Of a stretch of 64,000 nucleotides of DNA, positions 34,564 to 43,371 are shown one piece after another (positions within the stretch are counted from its first letter, which is position 1; the number at the start of each line of letters is the position of its first letter). This DNA comes from WJMB01 sp964581465 (lineage in GTDB: Bacteria; RBG-13-66-14). Under the pieces are notes generated by a model. That model saw nothing but the letters and a program-made list of their open reading frames with translations, ran no database searches and was not told the origin of the DNA. The stretch lies in contig CAZOOP010000015.1 in NCBI GenBank assembly GCA_964581465.1, forward strand, positions 1 through 64,000, given 5' to 3'. The position numbers and the translations under genes are program-made.

Positions 34564-35136
34564 CTAAGCATCGTCCTCCAGCTTCTCGATCAGCTCGAAG
34601 AGGTCCTTGGTTTTGGTGATGATATCGTTGCCGCTGTCCTCAATCAAGCTCTTGACCTTATCCGACACTCCGTCATTCTTGGTCACGTTGGTGAGGTAGA
34701 CGTCCCAGTTGATGAAATGGGAGAACCAGGCGTAGAGCGCCGTCTGCAGCCGGGCGAGGTTGAACATGCTGCGCTGCAGCCGGGTCTGCGGTTTGGATAG
34801 CTGACTCAGCAGGACCGTCAGCACCCCGGCGCCACCGGCGGCCAGGTACTCCCAGGTGACCGCGCCGCTGAACAACTGGTACACCAGCACGCCGATCAGC
34901 CCCAGGCCCACACCGAAGGTCAGCCAGTTCATCCAGATGATCGATCTGTAGCTACACTTGATCTTGCGGGTTATCTCGGGGATGGCTCGGCGCATCTCGC
35001 CCAGATTGTCCAGGATCCGCTCCGCCTCCCTCTTGCGCTGATCATACAGGTTGAAACCGTCAGGTTGTATTTCTCTGCTTGAATCTTCGCCCAGAGGTCC
35101 CTCGTAAGCGCCGACCACTCCCTCTTCCTCGTTCAT
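34564..35136 (-). CDS. Two-transmembrane-helix protein, unknown function
   Basis: 190 aa from the ATG at 35136, preceded by GGGGGGCGAG. Acidic N-terminus, a helical stretch (YDQRKREAERILDNLGEMRRAIPEITRKIKCSYRS), two adjacent membrane helices (WLTFGVGLGLIGVLVYQLF and YLAAGGAGVLTVLLSQL), then a helical cytoplasmic tail. This layout resembles SLATT-like or TRADD-N-associated two-TM proteins seen in bacterial conflict systems, but the likeness is general, and no effector or nucleotide cyclase gene adjoins. Palindromic element 5 lies upstream. Confidence 0.6.
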   Translation of the reverse strand: MNEEEGVVGAYEGPLGEDSSREIQPDGFNLYDQRKREAERILDNLGEMRRAIPEITRKIKCSYRSIIWMNWLTFGVGLGLIGVLVYQLFSGAVTWEYLAAGGAGVLTVLLSQLSKPQTRLQRSMFNLARLQTALYAWFSHFINWDVYLTNVTKNDGVSDKVKSLIEDSGNDIITKTKDLFELIEKLEDDA

Positions 35137-35250
35137 CTCGCCCCCCTTTGCTAATATGTGATGATTCACTATCAGTTATTGAAACCAATCAATCAACAGA
35201 CCATAGTCATCATTTTCACATTTCACCCCTGATAGCTGGTCCTGGACCCG

Positions 35251-35436
35251 CCGACCTTTGCAAAACCAGGTCCCGGGCAAACAACCCCCCGGCCCACCGG
35301 CGGGGAGGCTTTGGCACGTTTCTTGCAGCAGGGCGGGGTGGGGTTCTCGCCGGGCCGCCGCCGGACGGGCGCAAGAAACATGCCAAAGCCGGGCGGGGGT
35401 GGAGGGCGTCGCGGGAAGAGGTTTTGCAAAGGTCGG
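35251..35436 (-). repeat. Nested palindromic element, copy 5
   Basis: Outer arms CCGACCTTTGCAAAACC (35251-35267) and exact complement (35420-35436). Inner arms 35307-35326 and 35371-35390, loop 44 bp in reverse orientation (AGCAGGGCGG first). The right box reads TTTGGCATGTTTCTTGC when taken inward: the only C-to-T change among twenty boxes, at the position where the sigma-54 consensus allows C or T. The inner prefix is GGCTTTGG rather than GGCGTTGG, mirrored on the other side. Confidence 0.92.
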
Positions 35437-35462
35437 TGGCGGGTGGTCGAGGCTGGGGATAT

Positions 35463-35496
35463 GAAACTGGCCGGGTCAATTGACCCGGCCAGTTTC
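35463..35496 (-). terminator. Hairpin after the malic enzyme gene
   Basis: Perfect 34-bp palindrome with core GGCCGGGTCAATTGACCCGG, 24 bp after the stop codon. No T-run of note. Confidence 0.6.
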
Positions 35497-35519
35497 AATA
35501 AGGTGATGCTTGACGCAAT

Positions 35520-36848
35520 TTATACGATCCGTACCGTTGCCGGATGGTCCTTGATGTATTTCTCGAAGAAGTCGTAGCGCTCGCGGTTGACCTCGATGAA
35601 GTACTCGCATTGGCGCTTGACATCCTCGGGGTCCACCTTGCGACGGGCCACGCCGGATTTCATGGCGGCCTGGGCCACGGCGGCGGCCTCGGCGGGCATC
35701 ACCCGCGGATCGGTGGGCTTGGTGATGATGTAGTCCTCGGAGAGTTCGTCTTCGGGGATCAGGTCGGCGACGGCTCGGGCGGCGGCCAGGAACATGGCCT
35801 GATTGACGTCGGAGGCGCGGACGTCGAGGGCGCCGCGGAAGATGCCGGGGAAGCCCAGAACGTTGTTGATCTGGTTGGGGTAGTCGGAGCGGCCGGTGGC
35901 GATGATCCGGGCGCCGGCCTCGGCGGCGTCCTCGGGCATGATTTCCGGGTCCGGGTTGGCCATGGCCATGATGATCGGTTCGGGAGCCATCGAGCGGACC
36001 ATCTCCTTGGAGAGCTGATTGGCGACGGAGAGGCCGAGGAAGACCTCGCGGTCCTTGACGGCTTCGGTGAGTGGTCCCTGGACGCCCTCGCGGTTGGTGA
36101 CCTTGGCGATCTTCTCTTTGAAGGGATTCATGTTCTCGGTGCGGCCCTCGTAGATGGCGCCGCGAGAGTCGCAGAGGATTACATCGGCCACGCCGGCGGT
36201 CATCAGCAGCTCGGTGACGGCGATCCCCGAGGCCCCGGCGCCGTTGACGACGACCTTGACCTCGTTCATCGGCTTGCCGATGACCTTGAGGGCGTTGTAG
36301 AGGGCGGCCAGGGTGACCACGGCGGTGCCGTGCTGGTCGTCGTGGAAGACGGGGATGTCCATCTCCTCGCGCAGGCGGGCCAGGATCTCGAAGCAACGCG
36401 GGGCCGAGATGTCCTCGAGGTTGATCCCGCCGACGCCGGGCTCCATGGCCTTGACGGTGCGGATGATCTCCTCGGTGTCCGTGGTGCGCAGACAAATTGG
36501 GAAGGCGTCGACACCGGCGAGCATCTTGAACAGCACGCTTTTGCCCTCCATCACGGGCAGGCCGGCCTCGGGGCCGATGTCGCCCAGGCCCAGAATGGCG
36601 GTGCCGTCGGTGACCACCAGGATGGTGTTGTCCTTGGAGGTGTAGTCGTGGACCTTGGTCACGTCGGCGTCGATCTCGCGGCAGGCCTGGGCCACGCCCG
36701 GGGTGTAGGCCAACGTTAGGTCCTTGGCGTCGCGGGCCGGAACCTTGCTGACGACCTCGATCTTCCCCGAGCCGGCGTAATTGGCGTGATGGTAGTCCAG
36801 GGCCTCCTGCTTGGTGTAGGTGACCAGGCTCTGCTTCTTCTTGCCCAA
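35520..36848 (-). CDS. NAD(P)-dependent malic enzyme
   Basis: 442 aa from the TTG at 36848, which has AGGGGG upstream; the frame is open to 36947, but that extension is proline-rich. Oxidative decarboxylation of malate to pyruvate in the cytoplasm. Signatures are LAYTPGVAQACREI (catalytic tyrosine region), VTDGTAILGLGDIGPEAGLPVMEGK, the metal site in PVFHDDQHGTAVV, the nucleotide-binding VVVNGAGASGIAVTELL, and PNQINNVLGFPGIFRGALD. It is the short bacterial form without a phosphotransacetylase domain. The cofactor cannot be fixed by eye. Confidence 0.96.
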   Translation of the reverse strand: MGKKKQSLVTYTKQEALDYHHANYAGSGKIEVVSKVPARDAKDLTLAYTPGVAQACREIDADVTKVHDYTSKDNTILVVTDGTAILGLGDIGPEAGLPVMEGKSVLFKMLAGVDAFPICLRTTDTEEIIRTVKAMEPGVGGINLEDISAPRCFEILARLREEMDIPVFHDDQHGTAVVTLAALYNALKVIGKPMNEVKVVVNGAGASGIAVTELLMTAGVADVILCDSRGAIYEGRTENMNPFKEKIAKVTNREGVQGPLTEAVKDREVFLGLSVANQLSKEMVRSMAPEPIIMAMANPDPEIMPEDAAEAGARIIATGRSDYPNQINNVLGFPGIFRGALDVRASDVNQAMFLAAARAVADLIPEDELSEDYIITKPTDPRVMPAEAAAVAQAAMKSGVARRKVDPEDVKRQCEYFIEVNRERYDFFEKYIKDHPATVRIV

Positions 36849-38176
36849 GGCGAACCCCCTGCTGTTTATCCGGTGCCCCGGCGGGGCGGCGGGATTGGTG
36901 AAAGAAAGAACGGGGGGAGTATAGGCCGCCGCCGGGAGGAGTGTCAAGGCGGTATAAGTGTGGCCAGAGAAGGATAGATGAATCCGAAAGAGTACCCATC
37001 CCAGGGTTTTTCGACTGCGTTCGGTGTTATCTGGACGAAGGTCCTGGATAGTGGACTGGATCGTTTGAGCGAACCAGAGACCTTGGGATTATCATAATAT
37101 ACCGGATCAACATCCGCAGCGATGACGAGCCGCTGAGAGGTTGTGGTTACCGAGGTCCGCTTTATCGGGTGTATCGGATCGATAGTGCGTCCGGTTGTGG
37201 CAAGGTTTACGTACGTAAAAAGACTGCTTCTAGCTGGTCACATAGACAACTAGCGCTTCCGACCTGTCCGGTTAAGCCGATAACCTCCCGCCTTCCTGTG
37301 CAAAATGTGGTAATGCCATTCCGACGCCAAAAAACGACCTCTTGTATAAGTAGCCGTATTGAGCTGTATAGCCTTTGATGATTATCAATTTGCTGTTGAG
37401 ATCGGATGCCCTCTTCGGACCTGATCATGATTGTATCCTGTTGATAATAGAGGTTATAATCGTCGATTACCTCTCATAGAACAGACGGTCGTAAAAGTAG
37501 TGGTAATTGAAAGATGTAAGCTGTGGCGAATCCAGTAGGCACAACCCTTGAATAAGCCTTTAAGGCAGCATACGTCCTGCACCTAAGCGCATTAATAACA
37601 AACACAAAGGGCTTGCTACTTGATCGTCGACAGCGCGTTTCCGGGGAGTCAAATACGGCCCGGCACGCCGCGCCCGATCAGGCTGATTTGGTCCGAACCC
37701 CTTTAGTGATCCCTTGCGCTGTTCCGCCTTCCCGCTCATTCATGCAAAGTCAAGGGATCATCACAGAAGATGAACAACACATTCGCAACCCAGGAAAGCC
37801 ACCTCGAGAACGGTGCTCGGGGATCAGTCGCAGTGGGGCGTCAACCAGCGAAGGTGGATAACGGTCGAAGCTGCTAAGGCAGGCAATAGAGCGTAGTCAG
37901 TAGTTCCTTAACCCACAGCTTGGTTGAATCCAGAGCGGAACGAGCAGCCGCGGGTTTCCAGCGAAACTAAATGCAAGACCGGGTTCAGCGCCGTCACGCA
38001 TTGGGATGACAATGCAACGGTATGACAATGGCGGTGACGATGAGCTATAAAGCATTGAATGTTAATCTAATAGCTGGATGAGTCGGGTATTTTTCGAGTG
38101 ATAATCCCAAAGACAATCGTTGGATTCTCTTTTTCAAAATTGATAACAATAGTAAATTAATATATTTATTGTATTT
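36849..38176. other. Gene-free region with MITEs
   Basis: About 1.3 kb of AT-richer sequence. A left MITE terminus GGGATTATCATAATATACCGG lies at 37085 with a decayed partner near 37445. A complete copy occupies 37754-38108. Nothing else is recognised. Confidence 0.6.
37754..38108 (+). mobile_element. MITE with GGGATCATCAC termini (355 bp)
   Basis: Ends GGGATCATCAC and GTGATAATCCC. Flanks AAAGTCAA (left) and AAAGACAA (right) match at seven of eight positions, a decayed 8-bp target duplication. The interior shares GAGCTATAAAGCA, CTGGATGAGTCGG and CACAGCTTGGTTGAA-type blocks with the other complete copies. Confidence 0.85.
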
Positions 38177-38205
38177 TTGACAATTATGCAAACGGTTCTT
38201 ATACT
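38177..38205 (+). promoter_or_regulatory. Strong sigma-70 promoter
   Basis: TTGACA (38177-38182), exactly 17 bp, TATACT (38200-38205), about 57 bp upstream of the ATG at 38263. AT-rich DNA lies upstream. Confidence 0.8.
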
Positions 38206-38262
38206 AAGTTCCGTGGTCAGCTTATCTATTCCTTACTTACACCTACAAGCAAAGGCGGAGAA

Positions 38263-38703
38263 ATGAAATCGGAAACCTTTCTTCTTGTCGTGTTCGTCAT
38301 CATCTCGCTTGTTGCGGGTTGTGAGTATGGTGTCGCTACAGAAGATAACAATCAGCTCCTTACTGTCCACAGCATTAGTGGTACGGTATATATAGGTGAC
38401 ACCAGCGAAGTTGCTACAAGTGCCCGTTTAACCATCGGTTATAAACCCCAGGAGAACAGCAACGTATACGTTGATGCATGGGATTATGCTGCGGATGGTT
38501 GGGGTTGGCCGCGACCCTATTTCACGAGCGGCTCCGGCGGTTATTACGCAGCCAGTTACTACCAAGCGGCGTGCGGCAAGTCAGGTATTGTTAGGGCAAC
38601 ATATTACGAGGGTGATACAGTGTACTATGGTCAAACAACCTTCACCTGGCCCTGGGACTGGAGCGGCTGCTCCCATGATGTGCGGGTCTACGAAGTGGAG
38701 TAG
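38263..38703 (+). CDS. Lipoprotein, unknown function, atypical composition
   Basis: 146 aa. Signal sequence with lipobox LVAGC (Cys-20). A short beta-rich domain follows with aromatic residues (YVDAWDYAADGWGWPRPYF, GGYYAASYY, FTWPWDWSGC) and two further cysteines. It resembles a small immunoglobulin-like or carboxypeptidase-regulatory beta sandwich (HSISGTVYIGDTSEVATSARLTIGY), but no family is certain. The DNA is noticeably less GC-rich than the neighbours. It sits beside a MITE cluster under its own strong promoter, which fits acquisition by transfer. Confidence 0.75.
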   Translation: MKSETFLLVVFVIISLVAGCEYGVATEDNNQLLTVHSISGTVYIGDTSEVATSARLTIGYKPQENSNVYVDAWDYAADGWGWPRPYFTSGSGGYYAASYYQAACGKSGIVRATYYEGDTVYYGQTTFTWPWDWSGCSHDVRVYEVE

Positions 38704-38728
38704 TCTGTGTATCCGCTTTAGCAATAAT

Positions 38729-38752
38729 AAACCGGGCCCACGGGTCCGGTTT
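38729..38752 (+). terminator. Terminator of the 38263 lipoprotein gene
   Basis: Stem AAACCGGGCCC / GGGTCCGGTTT around CAC-like loop bases, one mismatch, 26 bp after the stop codon. Confidence 0.7.
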
Positions 38753-38760
38753 GCTTCTAA

Positions 38761-39024
38761 ACTAACGGCACCGGCGGCCGTCGCCTGACCGTCTCCGACG
38801 CCACCCCGATCACCGGTTGGGTCGCCAGCGAGACCGCTGGCCAGGGCGGCATCTGTGTCGCCAACGACGGCTACAGCATCGCCTCCGGCTACTTCCCCTG
38901 CCTGAAGACCACCGACCCCGTCGTCCTCTGGGAGCAGATCATCACCTTCATGTGGACCACCTTCGACGGCGGCAGCAACATCGTCGAGACCTCCTGGGGC
39001 GGCATCAAGGCCCTGGATAACTAA
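38761..39024 (+). pseudogene. C-terminal fragment of a coding sequence
   Basis: A GC-rich open frame of 87 codons, bounded upstream by an in-frame TAA at 38758 and ending with TAA at 39022-39024. It encodes NGTGGRRLTVSDATPITGW, VASETAGQGGICVANDGYSIA, SGYFPCLKTTDPVVLWEQII, and ends GGIKALDN. Codon use is like the resident genes, but there is no start codon before an internal ATG and no ribosome site. It looks like the tail of a larger protein cut off by the arrival of the AT-rich lipoprotein segment. A small hairpin and a terminator follow. Confidence 0.6.
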
Positions 39025-39063
39025 GGGTTATCCAGTCTGGAATAACTGATATTGATAGCATGA

Positions 39064-39095
39064 AAACTGGGGCTCGATGAGCCCCGGTTTTTGTG
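39064..39095. terminator. Bidirectional terminator
   Basis: AACTGGGGCTCGATGAGCCCCGG followed by TTTTT on the plus strand, between the gene fragment (+) and the propeller gene (-). Confidence 0.75.
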
Positions 39096-39118
39096 CAGCA
39101 TCTAAACTCCGCATGTGC

Positions 39119-41026
39119 TCAGCGGGCGACGACCAGCCGGCGGGTCAATGTATCTCCGGCGCCCTCGAGACGCAGGAGGTAGACTCCGTCGGCCAGGCGG
39201 GCGGTGGAGGAGCTGAACTCGTGACGCCCGGCGGCCAGCTCGCCGGAGTGCAGCAGGGCGACGCGGCGCCCGGCCAGGTCGTAGAGGGCCAGCTCGACGC
39301 TGGTGGAAGCGGTGAGTTCGATGGTGGTGCTGAAGGCGTCGCGGGCCGGGTTGGGCCAGGGGGCGGCCAGAGCCGTGGCAAGGGTCTCGCCGGGAACGCG
39401 GGCCTCGACGGGGCCGAAGAGTCGGGTCTCGCCGCCGCTGTCGGTGACCTCGATCCAGTAGCTGTAGGTCTCGCCGGGAGCTGCCTCGAGGTCCAACCAA
39501 CGGGTGTTGCGACCGGCCAGCGAGCCCGAGACGTCGACGGGGGCCTCTTCGCCGCGCAGCACGCGCAAGCGGGCCGGTGTCTCGCCGTGAATGGTCCAGG
39601 TAACCAGCACGCCGTCGTCGACGGCCCGGGCGTCGAGCTCGACATCCTCGACGGCGCTGGGCGGATCGACCTCGGCGGAGTACACGTCGCCGCCGGAGCC
39701 CATCTCGTTGACGTGGACGGTCTTGCCCGATGAGGCCAGCAGCAGGCCGTCGGCGGAGAGCTGGATGTGCTCGCAGGAGCCGGGATGATCGATCCCGAAC
39801 CAGGGCTGGCCCGGGTTCTCGGCATCGAAGACCAGCGCTTCGTCGTGGGTTTCATCTGCGTTGCCCCAGGTGGCGAAGGCGATGATCCGGCCGTCGGCGG
39901 AGATGTCGCAGTCCACGGGCCGGTCTTGATACTCGGTGTCGGTGCCGCGAGGGGTGGCGTACTCCCAGTCCGGGGTGCCGTCACCGGCGATCTGGTGGTG
40001 GGTGAAGAAGCATTGCAGCATGTTGTTCATGTCGAACTCCCACCAGCCCACGACCAGCTCGGCGCCGTCGTCGGTGAAGGCCGAAGTACCGACGTAGTGG
40101 AGCGGAGTGCCCGGGTGCTGGTACTGCCAGAGCTGCTCGTACTGCTGCGTCACGGCGTTCCACTGGACCACGGTCAGCGGGGCGTTGGCGTAGCTCATCA
40201 GGGCCGCGTCGGAGCTGATCGCCCAGCCGTCGTTGCTGCCGACGTCCCACTGGGCCACGGTGGTCGCCGTGGCGGTGTCGACGCGGTAGAAGGAGCCCCC
40301 GGCACGCAGAACAACAACATCGCCGTCAGCGCTCAAACGGACCTTGGAGGGGCCGAAGCTGTTGCTCGCATCCTCCCAGACCCCCAGGGGGGTGGAGGAA
40401 TCGGGACCGAAGAAAAGCACCGCCGGGTGACCGTCATGCTTGACACCTACCGCCAGCAGGGTGCCGTCGGCGGTGCAGTCCAGGCGCAGGTCGTTGGACC
40501 ACATGTTCTCGCTGGTGTAGCCGGCGGCGTGGGCGTCGAAGGTCCAGTCCGGACCGCTGGAGGAGTCGTGGCTGAAGCGGTAGACCCGGAACAGGCTGGT
40601 GTCGAAGTTGTTGTACCACACGCCGTAAAAAACGTCGGCGTCCTCGGCCCCCACGGGGGCGAAGCCGCCGCGGTGTCCTTCACCGCCGTCCTCGTACCAC
40701 TCCCAGAGCGGGCCGCCGTTACCGGCGGTCTCGAACATCTTGAAGCCCTGGAACCAGCCGCCGGAGAGGATGTAATCGTAATCGTGTCCGTAGCAGCAGG
40801 TGTTGCGTTGCCCGCCCCCGCCGTCGGGGATGTTGTAATGCCAGAGGATCTGGGATAGGGGTTCCGGAGCGACCCGGGCCGGCAGGTAGGTCGTCGCGGC
40901 CGCGCTGAGGGCGACCGGTGTGGTCGCGGCGACGGCGCCTTTGTCATCGACGTAACTGCGGGTGTCGCCCTCGATAGCGCCGGCAGCCAGGGCCGTCAGG
41001 CAGAAAAAGAGGCCGAGATAGCGCAT
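39119..41026 (-). CDS. Secreted beta-propeller protein with C-terminal FlgD-like sorting domain
   Basis: 635 aa. Signal peptide (MRYLGLFFCLTALAAGA). Residues 70-450 form WD40/PQQ-like blades (SDDG- and SADG-type turns such as LRLDCTADGTLLAVG, VRLSADGDVVVLRAGG, IQLSADGLLLASSG). A fibronectin-like segment follows (VEDVELDARAVDDGVLVTWTIHG). The last 80 residues are a FlgD-like domain: PWPNPARDAFSTTIEL, VELALYDLAGRRVALLHSG, GVYLLRLEG, as used for cell-surface anchoring or type IX-like secretion. CYG and C-C pairs near residue 80 may form a disulphide. GAAAGGAA ribosome site. Ligand unknown. Confidence 0.88.
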   Translation of the reverse strand: MRYLGLFFCLTALAAGAIEGDTRSYVDDKGAVAATTPVALSAAATTYLPARVAPEPLSQILWHYNIPDGGGGQRNTCCYGHDYDYILSGGWFQGFKMFETAGNGGPLWEWYEDGGEGHRGGFAPVGAEDADVFYGVWYNNFDTSLFRVYRFSHDSSSGPDWTFDAHAAGYTSENMWSNDLRLDCTADGTLLAVGVKHDGHPAVLFFGPDSSTPLGVWEDASNSFGPSKVRLSADGDVVVLRAGGSFYRVDTATATTVAQWDVGSNDGWAISSDAALMSYANAPLTVVQWNAVTQQYEQLWQYQHPGTPLHYVGTSAFTDDGAELVVGWWEFDMNNMLQCFFTHHQIAGDGTPDWEYATPRGTDTEYQDRPVDCDISADGRIIAFATWGNADETHDEALVFDAENPGQPWFGIDHPGSCEHIQLSADGLLLASSGKTVHVNEMGSGGDVYSAEVDPPSAVEDVELDARAVDDGVLVTWTIHGETPARLRVLRGEEAPVDVSGSLAGRNTRWLDLEAAPGETYSYWIEVTDSGGETRLFGPVEARVPGETLATALAAPWPNPARDAFSTTIELTASTSVELALYDLAGRRVALLHSGELAAGRHEFSSSTARLADGVYLLRLEGAGDTLTRRLVVAR

Positions 41027-41307
41027 TGTGGTTCCTTTCGCTGCCAGGGAGCTCGTTCACAGATTTAAGAGGGGGAGTAGTTGGTGCGGAAATACCGGGC
41101 TCGATTGGTTGACTGCCGGGTGAACCGCATCAAGCGGTTGAACAATTGTGGATCAAGCGGGGCTGAACAGCGGGAAGCACCGGACAGTCTCAGCATGCAG
41201 CCCGATTACGACCCGCCATCTCCCGACTACCTGAATCAGATTGGCGTAACGCTTACAAGCGTTATGCCGGAATTAGTGTCATCATTTATTGGAACGGAGG
41301 CCCGCGC

Positions 41308-41874
41308 TCAATCCCCCGCGCCGTCCATGACGTCGACCCCGGGCTCTTCCACGGCGATGTCGATGAACCGCTTGATCCCCAGGTAGAACAGTGGCGCGCC
41401 GCCCAGCACGGCCATCACTCCGCCGACGATTGACAGCAGGCCCAGTTGGGTCCAGTGGGCCAGGGCCTGGAAGAAGAAGCACAACGCCAAACCGGCGTAT
41501 CCGGCGGATTGGAAGCGCTCCTCGCGTTTCCAGTAGACCAGGGCGAAGGTGCCGACCAAGACCAACCACATCAGATAGAAGAAACCGGTCAGGGCGCCGC
41601 CCTCACCAAAGATCGACCCCAGGCCCAGGAAGGTGTAGCCCAGCCAGAACAGGCCCACCGAGAGGAAGGCCGTGGCCTCACGGGTGCTGCCCCGGAAGTA
41701 GAGCAGCAGGCCGATGATCACCTGGGCCAGGCCGCCCATGTTGACCCCGATGGGCACCACGGAGTCCAGGCCGCCCAGGGACTCGAAGAGCGTCGTCAGG
41801 TAGAGCCCCAGCATCAGCGTGCTCATTCCCAGGGCGATATACCCCAGCGGGATCAGGTTGCCGCGCTTCGGCAT
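41308..41874 (-). CDS. GPR1/FUN34/YaaH (SatP-like) acetate transporter family protein
   Basis: 188 aa from the ATG at 41874, with AGGAGGAAG upstream. Six hydrophobic helices. The N-terminal segment NLIPLGYIALGMSTLMLGLYL replaces the classical NPAPLGL motif, and MGGLAQVIIGLLLYFRGSTREATAFLSVGLFWLGYTF matches the family core. Members take up acetate or succinate with protons. The altered NPAPLG motif makes the substrate less certain. It is flanked upstream by palindromic element 6. Confidence 0.85.
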   Translation of the reverse strand: MPKRGNLIPLGYIALGMSTLMLGLYLTTLFESLGGLDSVVPIGVNMGGLAQVIIGLLLYFRGSTREATAFLSVGLFWLGYTFLGLGSIFGEGGALTGFFYLMWLVLVGTFALVYWKREERFQSAGYAGLALCFFFQALAHWTQLGLLSIVGGVMAVLGGAPLFYLGIKRFIDIAVEEPGVDVMDGAGD

Positions 41875-41954
41875 GCTTCCTCCTTGGCAAGGCATTTCGG
41901 TGAATGAAAAGAGATGCTTGGAATCTACCGGTCCACGGCGCTCCTTGGCCGGGG

Positions 41955-42074
41955 GGCGGCTTTGGCACGTTTCTTGCTATCCCCTTTCCAGGGGTGACTC
42001 GGCCCGTGCCCGTCAGGTACTTGCACGGTGCCCGTCCCACGCGAGTTTATTGCAAGAAACGTGCCAAAGCCGCC
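41955..42074 (+). repeat. Palindromic element, copy 6 (inner repeat only, long loop)
   Basis: Perfect 23-bp inverted repeat (41955-41977 and 42052-42074) with inward sigma-54-like boxes TTTGGCACGTTTCTTGC. The loop is 74 bp, longer than the usual 40-44, and lacks the common GGAGT...CCGCCCTGCT ends. No outer arms found. The arm prefix GGCGGCTTTGG is mirrored perfectly. Confidence 0.88.
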
Positions 42075-42087
42075 GCGGGGGCCGTTG

Positions 42088-43371
42088 TCAGTTCTGCAGC
42101 CGGTGGAGCAGGTCGGCGGGGCGGATGAAGCCGCGCGGCTTGCCGTCGCGCCCGCAGACGATCAGCAGCTCGACGGCGGGGTCGGCGAAGCGGGCGGCCA
42201 GCTCCTCGGGCTCGGCGTCGGGAGAGACCACGGCGAAGCCGGTGCTGACCAGGCCGTTGAGCTTGGCGCGTGGGGCGACGCTGGGTCGGCGGCGCAGCTC
42301 GGCCATGCGCTGCAGCAGGTAGGCGTAGAAGCTGTGGGTGGTGGTCTTGCCGTGGGCCATGGACTGGTCAGGTCCCTTGACGCCTTCGATGAAGTCCAGG
42401 TGGCAGCGCAGCAGGCTGCGGTCGGTCTTGGGGTCCACGGCCAGCAGGTGGCGGGTGCTGGAGTCGGGGACGACCTCCTCCTTGCCCAGGGCCACGGCGC
42501 AAAGGGTGACGTAGAGCAGCATCTCCTGCTCGGGCACCCGGGCGGCGGGATCGACCTCGGCGGCCAACAGGGACAGGTCGTTGTCCTGATCGACGAAGCT
42601 GCCGGAGAACTTCTCGAGGGTGTCCACGGCGTCGGAGAGCCAGGCGCCCAGGGCGGCGTCGGCGCTGTAGAGCAGTCCGGCGCCGACGATGGCGGCGTCG
42701 TCGGAGTGTCCGGGACCGACGCGGTAGCGGATGTAGTAGTACTCGTAGGGGCCTTCGTCGATATCATCGGTGTCGACCTCGGCGGGATCGACGATCATTC
42801 CCGGCTTGCGGAACTCCTCGAGAGCGGCGGCGTCGTGGGCCTCGTGGGCCAGGGAGTCGGCGTTCTGGTTGAGTTCGCGCATCACACGGGTGTCGACGAC
42901 GTAGCAGCGCCCGCCGCCGATGTTGACGTCGAAGAGTTCCTCGGCCCGGGCGCGAACGGCTTCGTCGTCGCGCAGGCCGCCGATGTAGATCCCGCGCAGC
43001 ACCTCGAGGGGATCGACTTCGATTCCCCCCAGCCAGGGCACGCGAAGCAACGGATGGCCGGCGGAGTCGACCAGGCGGGTGCTGCCCTCGCCGTTACGCT
43101 GAGACCTGACCCACTCGAAGACCTCGTCGATGAGGGCCTGGCGGGCCAGGCGGCACTCCTTGACGGGCCAGCCGAGGAGCTTGACCACCTGATGGGTGGT
43201 CAACTCGGGATAGCGGCGCTTGTGGAAGGCTCCGGCGCCGGTATGGGCGTGTCCTTCGATCGACTGGGCCAGGATCAGCTCGGCCACGCCGGCCTCGGTG
43301 TCCAGGGTTTCGTTGTTCCACAGGCTCTCGAAGTCCCGGCGGACCAGGTTGGTCAGATCGGGCTGGTTCAC
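42088..43371 (-). CDS. Unknown cytoplasmic protein with CBS-like C-terminus
   Basis: 427 aa, no signal peptide or membrane helix. The N-terminal 120 residues are helical (VRRDFESLWNNETLDTEAGVAELILAQ). The centre mentions no known family, with YEYYYIRYRVGPGHSDDAAIVGAGLL and SLLAAEVDPAARVPEQEMLLYVTLCAVALGKEE. The last 55 residues (NGLVSTGFAVVSPDAEPEELAARFADPAVELLIVCGRDGKPRGFIRPADLL) look like half of a CBS pair. Its start overlaps the stop of the zinc-ribbon gene upstream by 4 bp, so the two are translationally coupled and probably work together. Confidence 0.65.
   Translation of the reverse strand: MNQPDLTNLVRRDFESLWNNETLDTEAGVAELILAQSIEGHAHTGAGAFHKRRYPELTTHQVVKLLGWPVKECRLARQALIDEVFEWVRSQRNGEGSTRLVDSAGHPLLRVPWLGGIEVDPLEVLRGIYIGGLRDDEAVRARAEELFDVNIGGGRCYVVDTRVMRELNQNADSLAHEAHDAAALEEFRKPGMIVDPAEVDTDDIDEGPYEYYYIRYRVGPGHSDDAAIVGAGLLYSADAALGAWLSDAVDTLEKFSGSFVDQDNDLSLLAAEVDPAARVPEQEMLLYVTLCAVALGKEEVVPDSSTRHLLAVDPKTDRSLLRCHLDFIEGVKGPDQSMAHGKTTTHSFYAYLLQRMAELRRRPSVAPRAKLNGLVSTGFAVVSPDAEPEELAARFADPAVELLIVCGRDGKPRGFIRPADLLHRLQN

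Noticed and set aside
34564..35136. Membrane effector of an anti-phage system (SLATT/TRADD-like)
   Set aside because: Only the two-helix layout fits; there is no adjacent nucleotidyltransferase, NTPase or nuclease gene, and no diagnostic motif. Kept as unknown two-TM protein.
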